NCBI GenBank assembly: GCA_030386875.1
Contig: CM059578.1
Location: 20,135,009-20,199,008 of the forward strand
Source of the DNA: Morinoia aosen
Lineage: Eukaryota; Arthropoda; Malacostraca; Amphipoda; Talitridae
Direction: 5' to 3'
DNA: 64,000 nt
Numbering within the stretch: the stretch's first letter is position 1; each line of letters begins with the position of its first letter. The translations under genes and the position numbers were made by a program. Below the pieces are notes generated by a model. It was not told the origin of the DNA. It was given only the letters and a program-made list of their open reading frames with translations, and made no database searches. Shown piece by piece: positions 47,488-59,985 of this stretch.

Positions 47488-47742
47488 ATACCGAGGAGAT
47501 GAAGAGAGTGAAATTAAGAGTTTGGCACAGAGTGTTCCGAAGATAGAAAGAGGCGAAAATGAAAGGGATAGTAGGAGGATGAAAGGGCGCAGCTCATGTG
47601 CATGACTAGCTGTTTGTATGTGTTTTATTGGTCTATTGTGTTGCATATGTTGTTGAGTAAATCAACTACCTGTCAAGGCTTTTTATTCAATCATTGGAAG
47701 TCTGCAACATGTGACTGTTTCTTGAATTGTTGTGTTTAACAG

Positions 47743-48479
47743 ATGGCGTACATCAATAACGTATCTGTCCTTATAAAATACTTCGACTCAGTGATGACAA
47801 ATTTTAAGAGTGACATTGATAATATGAAAATTGAAATAAGTCACCTTAAAACACTAGTTGAAACAGTAGCGGGAAAAGAAGCAGAGCACAAGAAAACTCT
47901 CGCAGAACAGAATGAGAAAATGGATAGCTTGGCCCTCCGTCTCGACCAGTTGGAAAAAAATGATCAGCGCCGAGCCATTGAAGACAAAAAATGTACTCTC
48001 GTCATTTCTGGTAAGGATCTACCACAATCACACTCGAACGAAATCTGCAAGGAAACCGTCTGCCATCTTCTGAAGGATAAGATCAACATTGACCTCACCG
48101 ACACTGACATCACGTCAGCTACAAGAATGGGGAAAAAACAGTAACTGGGAACGTAGATCAAAGAAACATAGCATTTGAACTAAAACATTATAACAAAAAA
48201 CGTGAAATTCTCAACGCCTGCCGAGAAAAGAAACCAAAGTTCTTCTTCATAAATGAATACCTCATACCTTCACGAGCTAACGCCATGTTCATTCTGAGGA
48301 TGGCCAAAAGGAAATTCCCGGATAAAGTTGGAATCCCAAGAATACAGGATGGAAACATCTTCATATTCAACCCAGGAAACCCAGATTCAAGACGCTGCGA
48401 GATCAACACGCCAGATGACCTCGAGCAATACCTGATGCAACAACTAAATATGTCATCACAGCAGATCATGGGTGACTAG
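47743..48479 (+). pseudogene. LINE-A ORF1 (one frameshift)
   Basis: Starts MAYINNVSVLIKYFDSVMTN with a coiled-coil-like stretch at about residues 20-75 (regular L/I heptads, E/K rich), then a basic region and a C-terminal part RANAMFILRMAKRKFPDKVG ... DDLEQYLMQQLNMSS. Coiled coil plus RNA-binding domain is the usual LINE ORF1 plan, where a trimer coats the RNA. The frame breaks by one base in the A-run near 48,134. Both parts join to about 245 codons. The C-terminal part is conserved in the copy at 62,287-62,481. Confidence 0.75.
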
Positions 48480-49587
48480 ACTAGGTGATCCCCTAAATTA
48501 GTCAATTTCATTTTCATCCCCTAAATATGTCAATTTCGTATTAATTTAACCTCAATTAGGTATCATGTCAGTTAACCTCAACTTGATGCTAGTTTAACCT
48601 GAATCTATACAAATGTATAACAGATGTGCTTGTAAACATTTATGACAGCTGTGTGTGAACTTTTGAAACAACGCAATCAGCAATTTTTTACCTCCCAATG
48701 TTACTGTGAATTTGTTTCTCTTCTTAACCACTTAAGTATTATTACGCGTAAGCCATATTAGCTGATTATATCATTGTCGTTGTAATCTTCTTATAATCTG
48801 ATAACCGCTTCTGCCCTCCACTGCCATCGTACAACCATATTAGCTGATTATATCATTGTCGTTGTAATCTTCTTATAATCTGATTATATCATTGTCGTTG
48901 TAATCTTCTTATAATCTGATTATATCATTGTCATTATAATCTATCAGCAATTTTTCACTTACCAATATTACTGTGAATTCTTCCTTATTTACCACTACAG
49001 TTATTATTACGCGTAAACCATATTAGCTGATTGTATCATTGTCATCATAATCTTTAAAACTTATTCCCTCTTGTATGTGAACTTATGAAAACGCCCTCAG
49101 CAATCTGTTTGCACCAATGTAGTGATATCGAACTCCAATATTATAACAAATAAATAATAGATGTGTGTGTAAACATCTATGACATCTGTGTGTCACATTT
49201 TGTAACATCGCAATTAGTAATTTTTCACCAACCAATGTTAATGTGAATGCTTCTTTATTTACCACTACAGTTATTATTACGCGTGAACCATATTAGCTGA
49301 TTGTATCATTGTGGTCATAATCTTTAAAAACTTATTACCTGTTATATGGAACTTGTGAAAACGCCCTTAGCAATCTGTTTGCACCAATGTTGTGATATTG
49401 AACTCCATTATCACTCGCTCATGGACTGAGTTTGTGTGTACTCACGAAATCGCGCTAGATTTTTCTTTTCTACTCTATTCTCTCTTACTTAATAAGCTAC
49501 TTTTTAGACGGGAATATCCCTTTAAGCTTGACTCTGTATTTCGTTTTAAGCTCTATAGTACCTAATTCTTACTTTTACTTATTTTAA
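48480..49587 (+). repeat. LINE-A inter-ORF spacer with nested tandem repeats
   Basis: Three diverged direct copies of a 200-270 bp unit (landmarks caatttttcac, gttattattacgcgt, accatattagctgattgtat, aaaacgccctcagcaatctg) at about 48,613-48,790, 48,940-49,140 and 49,141-49,410. A 36-bp repeat (ttatatcattgtcgttgtaa type) lies at about 48,763-48,940. It has no open frame. The second copy at 62,482-62,990 has a single unit. Confidence 0.85.
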
Positions 49588-52500
49588 ATGACTGATCACC
49601 CTGAGATATTTGAGGAAATCGATCCAGATTTCAATCATTTGAACAGAATATATCCAAACCTAAACGACTCTCATGAGTGTAGGTATACTAATATATCAGA
49701 ATTCAACGAAACTATACGAATAACTGACCGAGATTTCTCACTCCTGTGTCGGAACTGTAGGTCACTCTATCCAAAATTGGAAGAGATACAATGTACTATT
49801 ACTGAACTTAAATATAACCTAGACGTGATTAGCTTCACCGAAAGCTGGCTAGATGACTCGACTAAAGACATGATTCGATTTGAAAATTATCATAGTTACC
49901 ATTCGCTAAGAAAAAACCAGCGGGGCGGAGGCATCAGCACATATATATCTAACCACATAGACTCGAGAACCATAGCAAGTGCAATAATGAATCAGGATCA
50001 TATAGAATCACTCTTCGTAGAACTTTTTAGAGATGGTAAACGCATTGTGCTTGGAACGGTGTATAGGCCTCCTACAGCCTGTCCTATATCCTTCCTGAAT
50101 GAATTGAATCGTATTATTTCTCAGTTCAACAGGCCCTTATACAATGACATAATAATATGCGGTGACTTCAATTATGATCTACTGAAACATGAAAGCCATG
50201 AACCAATCTCTAATTTCCTAACTACCTTTCAGTCTCAATCCTTCCTTCCGATCATTACAAAGCCTACACGAATAACCTCAGAGTGTGCTACGCTGCTTGA
50301 CAATATCTTTATGACAGACCCTAGTGATTTTCTTGCTGGAATAATTACTTCTGACTTATCAGATCACTTCCGAGTTTTTCTTATTAAGAAAAATGTCTAT
50401 ATTGCTTGCACCAAGGCACGGGCTGCAACTTACTCATATCGTAAAATAAACGAATCAAATCTTGAAGAAATGCGCACCGTTCTAGAAGAATCAATGCCTA
50501 CATTGCACATCTCTCAACAAGACAATAATACTACGAGCATTGATGAAGCAGTAGTAAAGTTGACTGAAACTATAATGACCGCATACAATCAGTGTTGCCC
50601 AATTGTAACTCGTACAGTTACCCCGAAAAATAAACAAAAGCCCTGGATTACTAGAGACATCGTGATAAATATAAAGAAACGTCAAGCATACCTAGCCCTC
50701 CTTTGCGAAGGACGAATATCTAGAGAAACATATAACCGATTCAGAAACTATGTAACAAACCAGATAAGAACATCAAAAAAGAACTACTTTACGCTCAAGT
50801 TTACTCAATTCAAAACTGACGTTAAAAAGACTGGCATCTCCTTAACTCCTGCTGTAAACCGAATAATGCCGATAAAAAGAAAATTGAATATGTTGTTCAA
50901 GATAATGTAAAATATCATGAGAAGAAAGAAATTGCTAATCTCTTTAACAACTTCTTCGTAAACGTAGGGAAAACCATAGCTGATGGTATTCCAAGTGAAC
51001 CTACCGATCACCTGGAATTTATGGATCACATTCGAGAACCCAACTCCTTTTTCTTTACGCCTACAAACTCCTGCGATGTAATTACGTGCATAAACAACAT
51101 GAAAAATAAATCGAGTGGGTTACAAACGTTTCCGACTAAAGTACTTAAAGTTATTGCTGACATTGTAGCCCCACTGATATCAAATATTATTAACCAGTCT
51201 CTCTTACTAGGCTCTTTCCCGAACTCCCTCAAAGTTGCTAGAGTAACCCCTATCTTTAAAAGTGGTGAAAAAACCTGTGTAAACAATTATCGACCTATCT
51301 CCATGCTACCAATTATTAGCAAAGTATTCGAAAAGATTGTGTATAAAAAAGTGTACTCTTATTTTGAACAAAAATTATTTCTTTACGATAAACAATACGG
51401 TTTTCGCTCTAAAAAATCAACAACACAGGCTATATTAAATCATTTACAATTCCTCTATTCTAATATAGATGAAGGAAAGCTTGTCTTCTCTGTATTTCTT
51501 GACTTTCGAAAAGCATTTGATTGTGTGGACCATAAAATACTACTCTCGAAACTACACTGTTATGGCATTCGAGGGATTGCCCATGATTGGTTCAGATCAT
51601 ACCTAACAAATCGGAAGCAATACGTTGTCATTGACGACGCAAAATCAGACCCACAGACAATTAGCCATGGAGTTCCACAAGGATCTGTTCTTGGGCCTCT
51701 CATGTTTCTGATTTTTATCAATGATATTGTAAAATCTACATCATTCTTCAAATTCATACTTTTTGCCGATGACAGTACGCTTTCTGCGGTCCTTCCGAAC
51801 CAAAATCCTGCTATGATTGTGGAGAGTATAAATACTGAACTTCACAAGGTTTCATCGTGGCTCAAAGCTAATAAAATAAGCCTAAATATCGATAAAACAA
51901 ATTATATTACTTTCTCATACAAGAAAGATGTATCTCTCCCATGCATTAAAATTGGCGAAGGTGAAATCGAAGAAACCAACTCATGTAAGTTTCTGGGCAT
52001 CATAATAGATAAACATCTGACCTTCAAAGAGCACATCACTCATATTAGTTCTAAATTATCAAAATCCATCGGAATCCTAAATAAAGTTAAAAATTTTCTG
52101 CCTGAAACAGCTTTACAAATGCTCTACCGAACGCTCATTTCTCCATACTTGCAATACGGAATAGAAACATGGCACGGAACTGATAAAAATAAAACCAACA
52201 AAATTTTTATTCTGCCGAAAAGGGCTGTCAGAGCGGTAAAGAACCTAGAATATAATGCTCACACAAATGATTCTTTCAAAAATTTACAAATACTTAAACT
52301 TTCGGATCTCTACAAAATCTCCATCTGTAATTTCATTTACAAAACATTAAGAAATGATGGCGACAATAGCCTAAGACAATTATTGACTGCGCAAACTGGT
52401 CATCACGACCATTTAACCCGAAATAGAAGTAAATTCATGCTTCCTTATTATTCAAAGGCCAGGTCGCAACACAGTATTCTCTTCGTTGGAACCAAAACTT

Positions 52501-52589
52501 GGAACTCTATACCTGCAGAGATCCGTGAATGTAATTCGTACAAAGTATTCAAAAGACATCTTGAGTCTCACTTCCTATCAGAATACTAG
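49588..52589 (+). pseudogene. LINE-A ORF2: APE endonuclease and reverse transcriptase (one frameshift)
   Basis: Endonuclease part (49,588-50,910): LCRNCRSLYPKLEEI, ISFTESWLDD with the catalytic Glu, TVYRPPT, IICGDFNYDLL and ITSDLSDHFRVF, the APE nicking signatures. RT part: NYRPISMLPIISKVFEK, FLDFRKAFDCVDH (motif A), HGVPQGSVLGPLMFLIF (motif B), LFADDSTLSA (catalytic FADD), then a thumb and C-terminal domain to TAG at 52,589. A one-base frameshift near 50,870 separates the two. Otherwise no internal stop, so the copy is fairly young. It nicks target DNA and primes reverse transcription from the 3' end. Confidence 0.85.
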
Positions 52590-53044
52590 TCGTGTAAGAT
52601 CACCGTGTCGAAATCTTGCCTCCTACATGTAACTAATGATAATGTCATAATGTAACTTGCCTTGTGTACCATAACCAATCTTCTCTCTGCTCTTGAATCG
52701 TTTTATCGAACATACTGTTAAATATAGCCGACTTGACCTATCTTGTAAAATACAGCATAAAATAACGAGTTAATTATCTCAAAGATCAGTCTAATGCGAA
52801 ACTAGGTTAAGTGAACTAGGTTAAACATTTTTGTACACCCTAGAATAACGTGATGGTAGGATGCCCTAGAAGTCGCTGAACTTATTCGGGCCCACAGGTA
52901 GCTATACTCAAATTTGACCATTGTACTAGACTTAAGTAAAATTCTACCTCTGTGTCACCTGTGGTAAATAAATTGTTTAAAATTGTTTAAATGTTTTAAA
53001 TTGTTTAAATAACGGTGTGGAATATGTTATAATGAAGTTTTGCT
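52590..53044 (+). other. LINE-A 3' UTR and tail
   Basis: Noncoding 3' UTR shared with the minus-strand copies (landmarks gcccacaggtagctatactc and cctgtggtaaataaattg), ending in repeats of aattgtttaaa up to about 53,020. The Jockey-like LINE starts right after. Confidence 0.75.
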
Positions 53045-55709
53045 CTACAGAAAGACTGGAGGTGGTTCATGTGCAAGTGCCTGTAGCTTGGAGCTTCGGA
53101 ATTGTGGATGTTGGCGATGTAGTGTGTCTGGTTGGAAAGTGAGGGAATCGTAGAGTTCTGGTTCTTGCTGTTCTAGTTGTGTCCATAATTTCTTGGCCTG
53201 TCGGTGTAATACGATGTTTAAGGGTGGAATGTTGCATTGTCTGTGAAGTGATTCGGATGTCCTAAAGTCCTGCCAGACTGTTCCTGTTATAAATCTTAAT
53301 GCTTTGTTCTGGATTCTTTGTAGTGTAGACATTGCAGTTTTTGATATGGTGTGTAGAGGGATAATTGGATATGTTTATGTTGCTCTTACTATTGATAGGT
53401 ACAGTTTGTCTTTGGTGCTATATGGAAAGTACATTGCATCAACTATAACATCTCCCTTTTTCCTTCTGCTAATGGGAACTATTGTGAATTTTCTAATATT
53501 GGTTCTGATTTTCCATTTGTTTTCAAAAGCGTTTATTTGTTCAATAGCACGTCCAGTGGCGCGAGCTAGATAATTGCTGTTGTTTGGTACTGCAGTAATT
53601 TGTGTGATATCGTCTGCATAGCTAATGAAGTCGCTGTTTGAAATGGGGTTTGTGATATCGCGAGTGTAGAATGCAAACAGAGTTGGAGAAAGACATGATC
53701 CTTTGGGAACACCGGTTTATATTTCAAATTCAGGGCCTATGTAATTGCCAATGCGGATTTGTACTGTTCTGTCTGTGATAAAATCGCTCAGTGTTTTCTT
53801 AAATATTGTGGGAAGGTCAAGTTGCATGATTTTGTATTTCAGGCCCACTGTCCAAACTTTGTCAAATGCCTTTGAGATGTCTCTCATGACTATATCTAGC
53901 TTATATTTGTTTGCCAGATGTATTGCTATTGATTCGTGTAGTAATGCTAGTGCGGTATGAGTTCCTCTTTCCTTTCTAAATCCGTGTTGTTTTGGGTGAA
54001 GTTTGTCTTGTTGGAGCAGTTCTTCATAGAGTCTATTGTTTAGTATTTTATCGAGTATTTTGCCATGGACATCCAAAAGTGAAATAGGTCTGTAGTTTTG
54101 TACATGATGTTGGGATGTATTGGGTTTCGGCAGGAAGATCATTGTGGCTAATTTTAATTTGTCTGGAAAGTATCCGGCTGATATTGCTTGGTTGAAAATA
54201 TAGATTAGATATTGTTTCATATTGTCTGGAAGATTCTTGATCTGTATGGTGGTTATCCCTGTGGGTCCTGGGGCTCGCTGTTTGAATGTTCTTAAGGTTC
54301 TATTGAATTCGTCTATTGTTATGGGTGGAAATCGCAAGTTGTGGAATCTGTTGATGTCACCTGTATTGTATGGAATTATTTCGTTGTGGTTATTTGAAAC
54401 GTATGATTCTATTTCTTCGATGTGATCATTATTGAAATTTTCATTATCTTCGTCCGTGAATACCTGTTGCCAATGTTGTCTAAAATGGGGTTCTTTTTCT
54501 TCCGGAGTATGCAGCTGTGTACCTTCGTGTATTATGTATGGAATATATTGTTTGGTGTTTGATCCGCTCATTCTTTTAATAGTTGACCAAAATTTCTTAG
54601 GGTCTTTTTCTATATTCAAGTTTCGAATAATTTGGTTCCAGGTTTGATTGAAGGCAGCTCTGTAGCTTTGGTTAATTTGTCTTCGAAGTTTGAGCATGCG
54701 AGAGTATAGGATTGGGTTTGGGCCGACTGTTTGGCTATATTGAACTGTGTTTTCCAACTGTATTTCGAGGAGTCGAATTTCATGATTTTGTCTTATGCCG
54801 GGTATGGTTCTGTGTTCAATGGTAGGTACCGCAAGATTTGTAGCTCTTTGTACTTCTGATGTCCATTGGTCTAGATAGCTGTCTATTTCTTCTAATGTAG
54901 GATTTGTTTCTTCAGGTACTGTGATATTTGCTAAGCTTTCTTTTTATTGTTGCCAATTTGCAAAGTGGAATGATTTCCTCGGTCTAATTGGAATTTGTAG
55001 CGGACTGGCGGAAATGGTTGTAATAATTGGTATATGGTCAGAGGGAGTGTTTGGACCTGGTTTTAATTCTATGTTGTGGTATGCATGGCAATTGATCAGA
55101 GCTATATCTGGTGCTGTGCTGGAGTTTTGTGGAATAAAGGTTGGAAAGTATGGACTTATGTGGATGTATGGACCTAGTACATTTGCCCTGAGTGATGAGT
55201 CTATTTAGTGCAATGCCTCTGGTATTTGCATAACTATTTCCAAGGTTTGCGTGTTTGGCATTGAGATCTGCTATTAAATAGACTGGATGATTAAAGTTTA
55301 ATATTCTATTGTAATCTATGTAGTTTATGTAATTAGTTCTCGGAGGGATATATGCTGTTGCTATTGTTATAGGTCCATGAGCTGTGTCTATCGTTATTGC
55401 TATCATATCCGATTCAAAGTTGTCTATTAGTCTGAAGGCTATGTTTTTCTTGACTGCGATGGCTGCTCCCGCATTTGGTTCTGATTTAACGTTAATTGTA
55501 AAGGTATTATAATTGAATATTTTGCTATTTTTGTCCGTGACTGAGTGTTCACTTATTAGAATGATATCTGGGTCGATTTTGTTATAGATATTGGATAATG
55601 ATATTTTACGTGCTTTCCAGTTCCTTACATTGTGCTGTACAATCGTTAGTTGGTTTTGTCTCGCCCCTCTGGTTAGGTTTATCCATCCACGTTCTTCAAA
55701 CTGTTCCAT
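53045..55709 (-). pseudogene. Jockey-like LINE ORF2: endonuclease and RT (broken)
   Basis: Read on minus. Endonuclease: LTIVQHNVRNWKARKISL, IILISEHSVT, ATAYIPPRTN and YLIADLNAKHANLG. After a frameshift near 55,205 and a stop near 54,944 comes RT: YRPISLLDVHGKILDKILN, QHGFRKERGTHTA, VMRDISKAFDKVW (motif A), a stop at 53,717, TGVPKGSCLSPTLFAFYT (motif B) and SYADDITQI (catalytic ADD, near 53,620). The C-terminal STLQRIQNKALRFITG region is present, but the piece between it and the palm looks shortened. It encodes an APE-type LINE polymerase of the Jockey/I group (clade inferred), inactive. Confidence 0.82.
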
Positions 55710-55711
55710 GA

Positions 55712-57240
55712 TTACGGTTTTGATTTCTTTTCTGTGCTTGCAGTTGAGTGTTCAGGGAGTCTGGTGAATTTTTCATGATTTAGAGCGTGAATTTTTGTTC
55801 CTGTCAACTTTAGTCTGTCATTTTTAATCATTTCCATAATTTTACTTGAGTCAGTGTCTTGTACAGTGAATTTCAGTCCGAATTCTTTTTTGTTCAGCTC
55901 GTTAATGAACCACCTTTGGGAAGGGTTCGGAGGGACTGGCAGTCTATCAGCGGTGATACGGTATATTTGAATTGGAATTGGTCTCTGTTCTGAATGTTCT
56001 CTCTCTCTTTCTGGTAGTACTCCTTGGTCACTTATTTTTCTTTTGATTCGAGGGTCTGTTGGTGGCTCTGTATCATGTAGGTCTTGCTCTGTTGAAATTG
56101 GTTCTGACGTTATCTCGGACTGTGGTTGGGGTTGAATTTGGCTCGTTGTCGGTGGTTGAATTTTTGGTCTTGTTGATGGTTCATCTTCCACTTCTGATTC
56201 CAGTTCCTCTTCCACGTCGGTTTCTGAATTAGTGTCATTATTTGATGATTCTTCGCTTTGTTGTTCCATGTGATATTCTTGATTCGGTGTGTGGGAGTAG
56301 AAAAAGTTGAAAATTGCGTTGGAATCTCGGTCTTCGAACTTTGCATCTATATTATAGTTGAGTTTTAGGTTTCTAGAAAGTAATGCTGCGAATCCTTCTT
56401 TTCCTGCCAGGCTTGTAATATGTGCCTCTAATATCAAGGCTAACAGTTTAATTTGGATATTGTTTGTCAGGGTGAGGTTATGTTTCGGAACTGCTGATTC
56501 TTTGATTGCTGTTTTTGCGATTTGAGAGTAGGTTTGTTGTGTTTTTTCTTGTTCCTGTTTTGTGATTCTCTCTTCCTTGTCTTTTATGGCTTTCTTGCGT
56601 ACATGGCATGCAGCTGCAAGGGTCCTATGAGGACCTGAACAATTTAGACATTTTTTGTGACTATTCTGGCATTGTGTGTATAGGTGGCCTGAATCTCCAC
56701 ATTCTGAGCAGACTGCGGTGTTACTTTGGCACTGATGGGTTGCGTGGTCTTCCAGTTGATAGCACATATGAGAACGTGAGTAAATTTCTCTTCTTGGCAT
56801 TGGTGAGGTGTTATTTTAGTATTGAACATGAGGAATCCGTCTCGTAGTACTTTCTGCGTTATGGTTGTGCCTGTAGTGATTATTTTGATGACGTGTGTGT
56901 AATCTTTTATCTTTATGACTTCTGATATCCGGAACCATGGTTGTAGCCTTTGAATTTCCTGTTTGATTTCAGCTGGTGGTTTCTCTCTAATGTATTTGTC
57001 GATTTGGCGTACAAAGATGGATCTTTTGGCTCTGAGGTCAGGTGGTATTATGGGTTGTAGGTTTATTTTTCTGAGTTCCTCCTGTGCTTTTATTGATGTT
57101 AGTTTATCTACTGCTGCTGGGTCATCGGTAACGGCATAGTATCCAAGTTTTGTGTCTGTAAGTCGGATCAGGGGTGCATCCAGTACTGAAAAAGCTGTTT
57201 GGAATACTTTCTGTCGTTCTACATTTAAATGCTGGGTCTA
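55712..57240 (-). pseudogene. Jockey-like LINE ORF1, zinc-knuckle nucleocapsid
   Basis: The N-terminal half (about 57,190-56,780) reads LIRLTDTKLGYYAVTDD and DLRAKRSIFVRQIDKYIREK. A one-base frameshift near 56,790 then leads into three cysteine-histidine knuckles: CYQLEDHATHQC, CSECGDSGHLYTQC and CLNCSGPHRTLAAAC. The rest is a charged C-terminal tail (E/S/P rich) ending at 55,712. This is the gag-like ORF1 that binds LINE RNA. It abuts ORF2 with only two bases between. Confidence 0.75.
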
Positions 57241-57660
57241 TGCGTTTGAGTTGGACCCGATAGGTGGATGTTTGCGTTTTTTTGTAGTATTGAGTTTCCG
57301 GTAGTGATTGCAGGGAGGGACCGGTTTGGGAGAGTCCCCCTGGAAATCGGGTGGACCCGCTCGACCAAGGGGGCCTCCCCAGTGCGGCGCGTTGGGCCAT
57401 ACAAACGAGCTGTGCCAATCAAGATACAAAATTGATAAGAAAAACACGAAATAAAAAAAGGCTCTCTCACCCCCAGGGGCTGACGCCCCCAGTCGCACTC
57501 AACAAGATCAACAAATTGGGTTGAAACGAGAATATTACCCGCTGTCTCTTTGAGCACCAAAGCTGGCCAAGGCCACTCTCCAAGCAAAGCCAAGTAAATA
57601 TCCGGAAGTAGTAAAGCTGTTACTGTCACGATGATCATGAGGTAACGTTGCCTGACTGTT
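57241..57660 (-). other. Jockey-like LINE 5' region
   Basis: GC-rich sequence upstream of ORF1, probably 5' UTR and the damaged start of ORF1. Overlapping minus frames (57,418-57,122 and others) are short and shifted relative to the ORF1 frame. The element's 5' end is not defined. Confidence 0.45.
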
Positions 57661-59299
57661 CGAGGCAGGCTGCTTATTAAGCTTGGTCCGGCACCCCAGC
57701 GCCAAACTTGGGCTCTGATTTTTGGCCGTTTAGTACTGGCGCTTCGAGGCTGTTAGGGGGCGCTTTCAAGCTTGGGTGGTGGTGTGTGTTCATACCACCA
57801 CACACCCATCTTCTAAGAAAACTCGACTGGATCCCAATACCGAACAGATTCATGATCCAAAAAGCTCGACAAGTGTTCTCCTCTCTGTACCTCCCCAAAG
57901 TAATGCAGAGTTGGTAAAAAATTTTCCATCTAATATCCCAAACAAAAAACGAAATCAGAGGAATGACGTTTTAGTCAGTTACCGTTCATCTAACGGGGGA
58001 CAAAAAGCTCTCTTAGTTTCTGGAGCCTTTTGTGGAACAAGCTTCCCAAGCATATCAAAACTCTAAAACTGTAACAAAATTTAGAGTACATGTATCACGT
58101 CATTTTGCATCTCTGTCATAGGACCTGCAGCAATTCGGTGTGAATTTCCCATCTGCCAGAAATTTCACTTTTTCCTGAAATTTCTGTAAGAAAATCAGAA
58201 ACTATTTCATTTTACGTTTGCTAAGCCATTCGTATATTCATCTTACTCATTTCTGTCGACAATAATAAGCGACAATAAAAAAAACTCTAAATTTCTGTAA
58301 TTGAAATTGTCACTTTCGACCATTGCTTAATCTACCTATATAAGCCAAATTTTGTAAATATTCTCCACTCAGATGCGATATCCAGCCACAATGTTACTCC
58401 ATTTTATCCCATGTACACATGTCTGTATAATGCTGAAGAGTTGTGTTGCTACTTGACTGTAACCTTAGTTTCCGTTTTTCGAAGTCTTCTTTTCCTTTTA
58501 GTAATTTTTTCCGAATAATTTCTCAAGATTACAGTGAGCTCAACTGTCATTTTCGGTGTAGTAGATGGTAGGTTGTTTTATCTTTTTATTTTATATATGT
58601 ATTTTTTTCTTATATATCATATTCAAAAAGTATATATATTAATATGTGTGTGTACGTAGGTAGGTATATATATCTACATAAATAGATATACATGTTTCTA
58701 TTTCATTTCTTTGCGCAAAAACAATCCGGCTAATAAATTTTATTGCACTAGCGAAATGATTCAAACATAGATCTATCACTTCCCCAGAGGGCGTTTCTGT
58801 GAATCGGATTAATAACAAATACGATTAATGAAATAAAGCGCAATTTGAGCATATGAATCGTGGTAAAATTATCTTTCTGTTCGTATGTTGTACAAGCTAA
58901 GAATTTTGATGTTGAGTATATGTTTGTTTACGCATTTCTGCCAAAATTTTGTAGATATTTGTCAATCATGAGTGGTAACCGGCGTACACTGTATATTCAT
59001 TTTATCCCATGTACCCATGTCCGCATGATGTTGCAGAGAATATCGAGAAGACATGAAAAATGTTTTTTGTTGTTGTTCCTCGGCGATTACTTGAGTTTTC
59101 TTAAAATATCTTTTACGGAAATTAAAAAACTATTCCATTTATACGTATTTCGAAGTCCTTTTTCTATTCCTTATTTTTCCTCCGGTTATTTCTTACGATT
59201 CATCAGAGCTTTGGCTGTCATTTTAAATATAGAAAGAGCAAGATAATTTTTCATGTTCATTAGCATTTTTTCTTTTATTCATTTTCAATACGTATATAT
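57661..59299. other. Noncoding, with a diverged duplication
   Basis: Two stretches, about 58,370-58,560 and 58,985-59,240, share an ordered set of blocks (cattttatcccatgtac, catgtctg/catgtccg, tttcgaagtc, tcagagctttggctgtcatt-like), pointing to an old duplication. A short AT/GT microsatellite lies at 58,590-58,690. No gene is recognised. Confidence 0.5.
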
Positions 59300-59469
59300 T
59301 GTGGAAACTCTAGCCGTTGCTCTAAGCCGAGATCCTATGCGGGCTTAGTAAGTCATTATTAATGGCCTTCCGCAGTAAGGGGTCTTAGGCTGCTTTCAAG
59401 TCAATAGACTTAAAAGGCTATAAAACGAATAATAAGCGAATAACAGAGCAATAGTGGGGGTTCCTCACA
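59300..59469 (-). repeat. Possible 170-bp LTR of a third Gypsy element
   Basis: On minus it starts TGTGAGGAACCCCC and ends GAGTTTCCACA, with a TATA-like gttttatagcc inside. It sits downstream of a Gypsy integrase C-terminus on the same strand. There is no second LTR in the window to confirm it. Confidence 0.35.
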
Positions 59470-59719
59470 ACTTGGGTGGCAAGCGAATTTCCCCACTACT
59501 AAAAATGCGCCTGCACTTTTCTTCCGAGTTCGAAGCCAATGCAACGGATTCTGAGGAAAGCCGATGTGTGCAGTCTTTCCAATCACAACAGGTGCCTCCC
59601 CTCCCCCGTTGTTTTCAAGTTTCCGAGTATCTCACTGGGGTTTGATTTTCTTTCATATTTTGTTATGGTTCCTGGTCTAGGAGCCACGAGGGCCGGAACA
59701 CGTGTGTTTTCTGTCATGC

Positions 59720-59970
59720 TGTCATGGGTTGTTGTTGCGTTTCTTCTGAAGGAAAGGGGACTCCTTCGTAGTCATCATTTACCGTCGCGCTTTCAGTTCC
59801 ATCTGCTCCGTTTTTATTTCGCTGGTATCGGGTAGGTGCACTGCCTTTACACTGTCTATTGCTATGTTAGTAGGTTTTCCTCGTACGTCTATAGTGAAGT
59901 ACTTCGGAGTCTTTCGTAGTACACGAAAGGGGCCGTCGTAAAGTCTCTGCAACGGTTTTCCAACCCCCCA
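59720..59970 (-). pseudogene. Gypsy pol C-terminus (GPY/F module) fragment
   Basis: A minus frame reads QRLYDGPFRVLRKTPKYFTI then DVRGKPTNIAIDSVKAVHLP. This is the GPY/F module at the end of Ty3/Gypsy integrases, whose G-P-F-x-V and I-D-x-V-K-P/A pattern is typical. It ends in a TAA near 59,785. Upstream integrase core is missing; the sequence changes near 59,975. Confidence 0.75.
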
Positions 59971-59985
59971 TGTTTAAAGAAAATG

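Larger units (their letters stand above)
46796..47645 (-). repeat. LTR-X, reversed, with CCAAT and TATA motifs
   Basis: Read on the minus strand: CCAAT (47,383-47,379), CTATATAAA (47,340-47,332), a transcribed region with the block shared with 36,903-37,262, and an end agtctgcccggagtgtaaag plus agaacactaca shared with 39,871-39,926. The promoter layout and shared end suggest an LTR. Its 5' boundary is not visible. A minus frame of 220 codons across it includes a His run from a GTG/GGT microsatellite and is not a gene. Confidence 0.5.
47646..52990 (+). mobile_element. LINE-A, near full-length non-LTR retrotransposon
   Basis: A two-ORF APE-type LINE (CR1/L2-like by RT motifs, inferred): short 5' leader, ORF1, a 1.1-kb repeat-filled spacer, ORF2 (endonuclease plus RT), a 3' UTR of about 400 bases and a tail of aattgtttaaa-like repeats instead of poly(A). 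Parts of two further copies lie at 60,306-62,996 and 63,000-64,000. The exact 5' end is not visible. Confidence 0.85.

Noticed and set aside
46984..47646. 220-codon minus frame with a histidine run
   Set aside because: The His run is a GGT microsatellite read backwards; the frame crosses an LTR-like promoter region and shows no family features.
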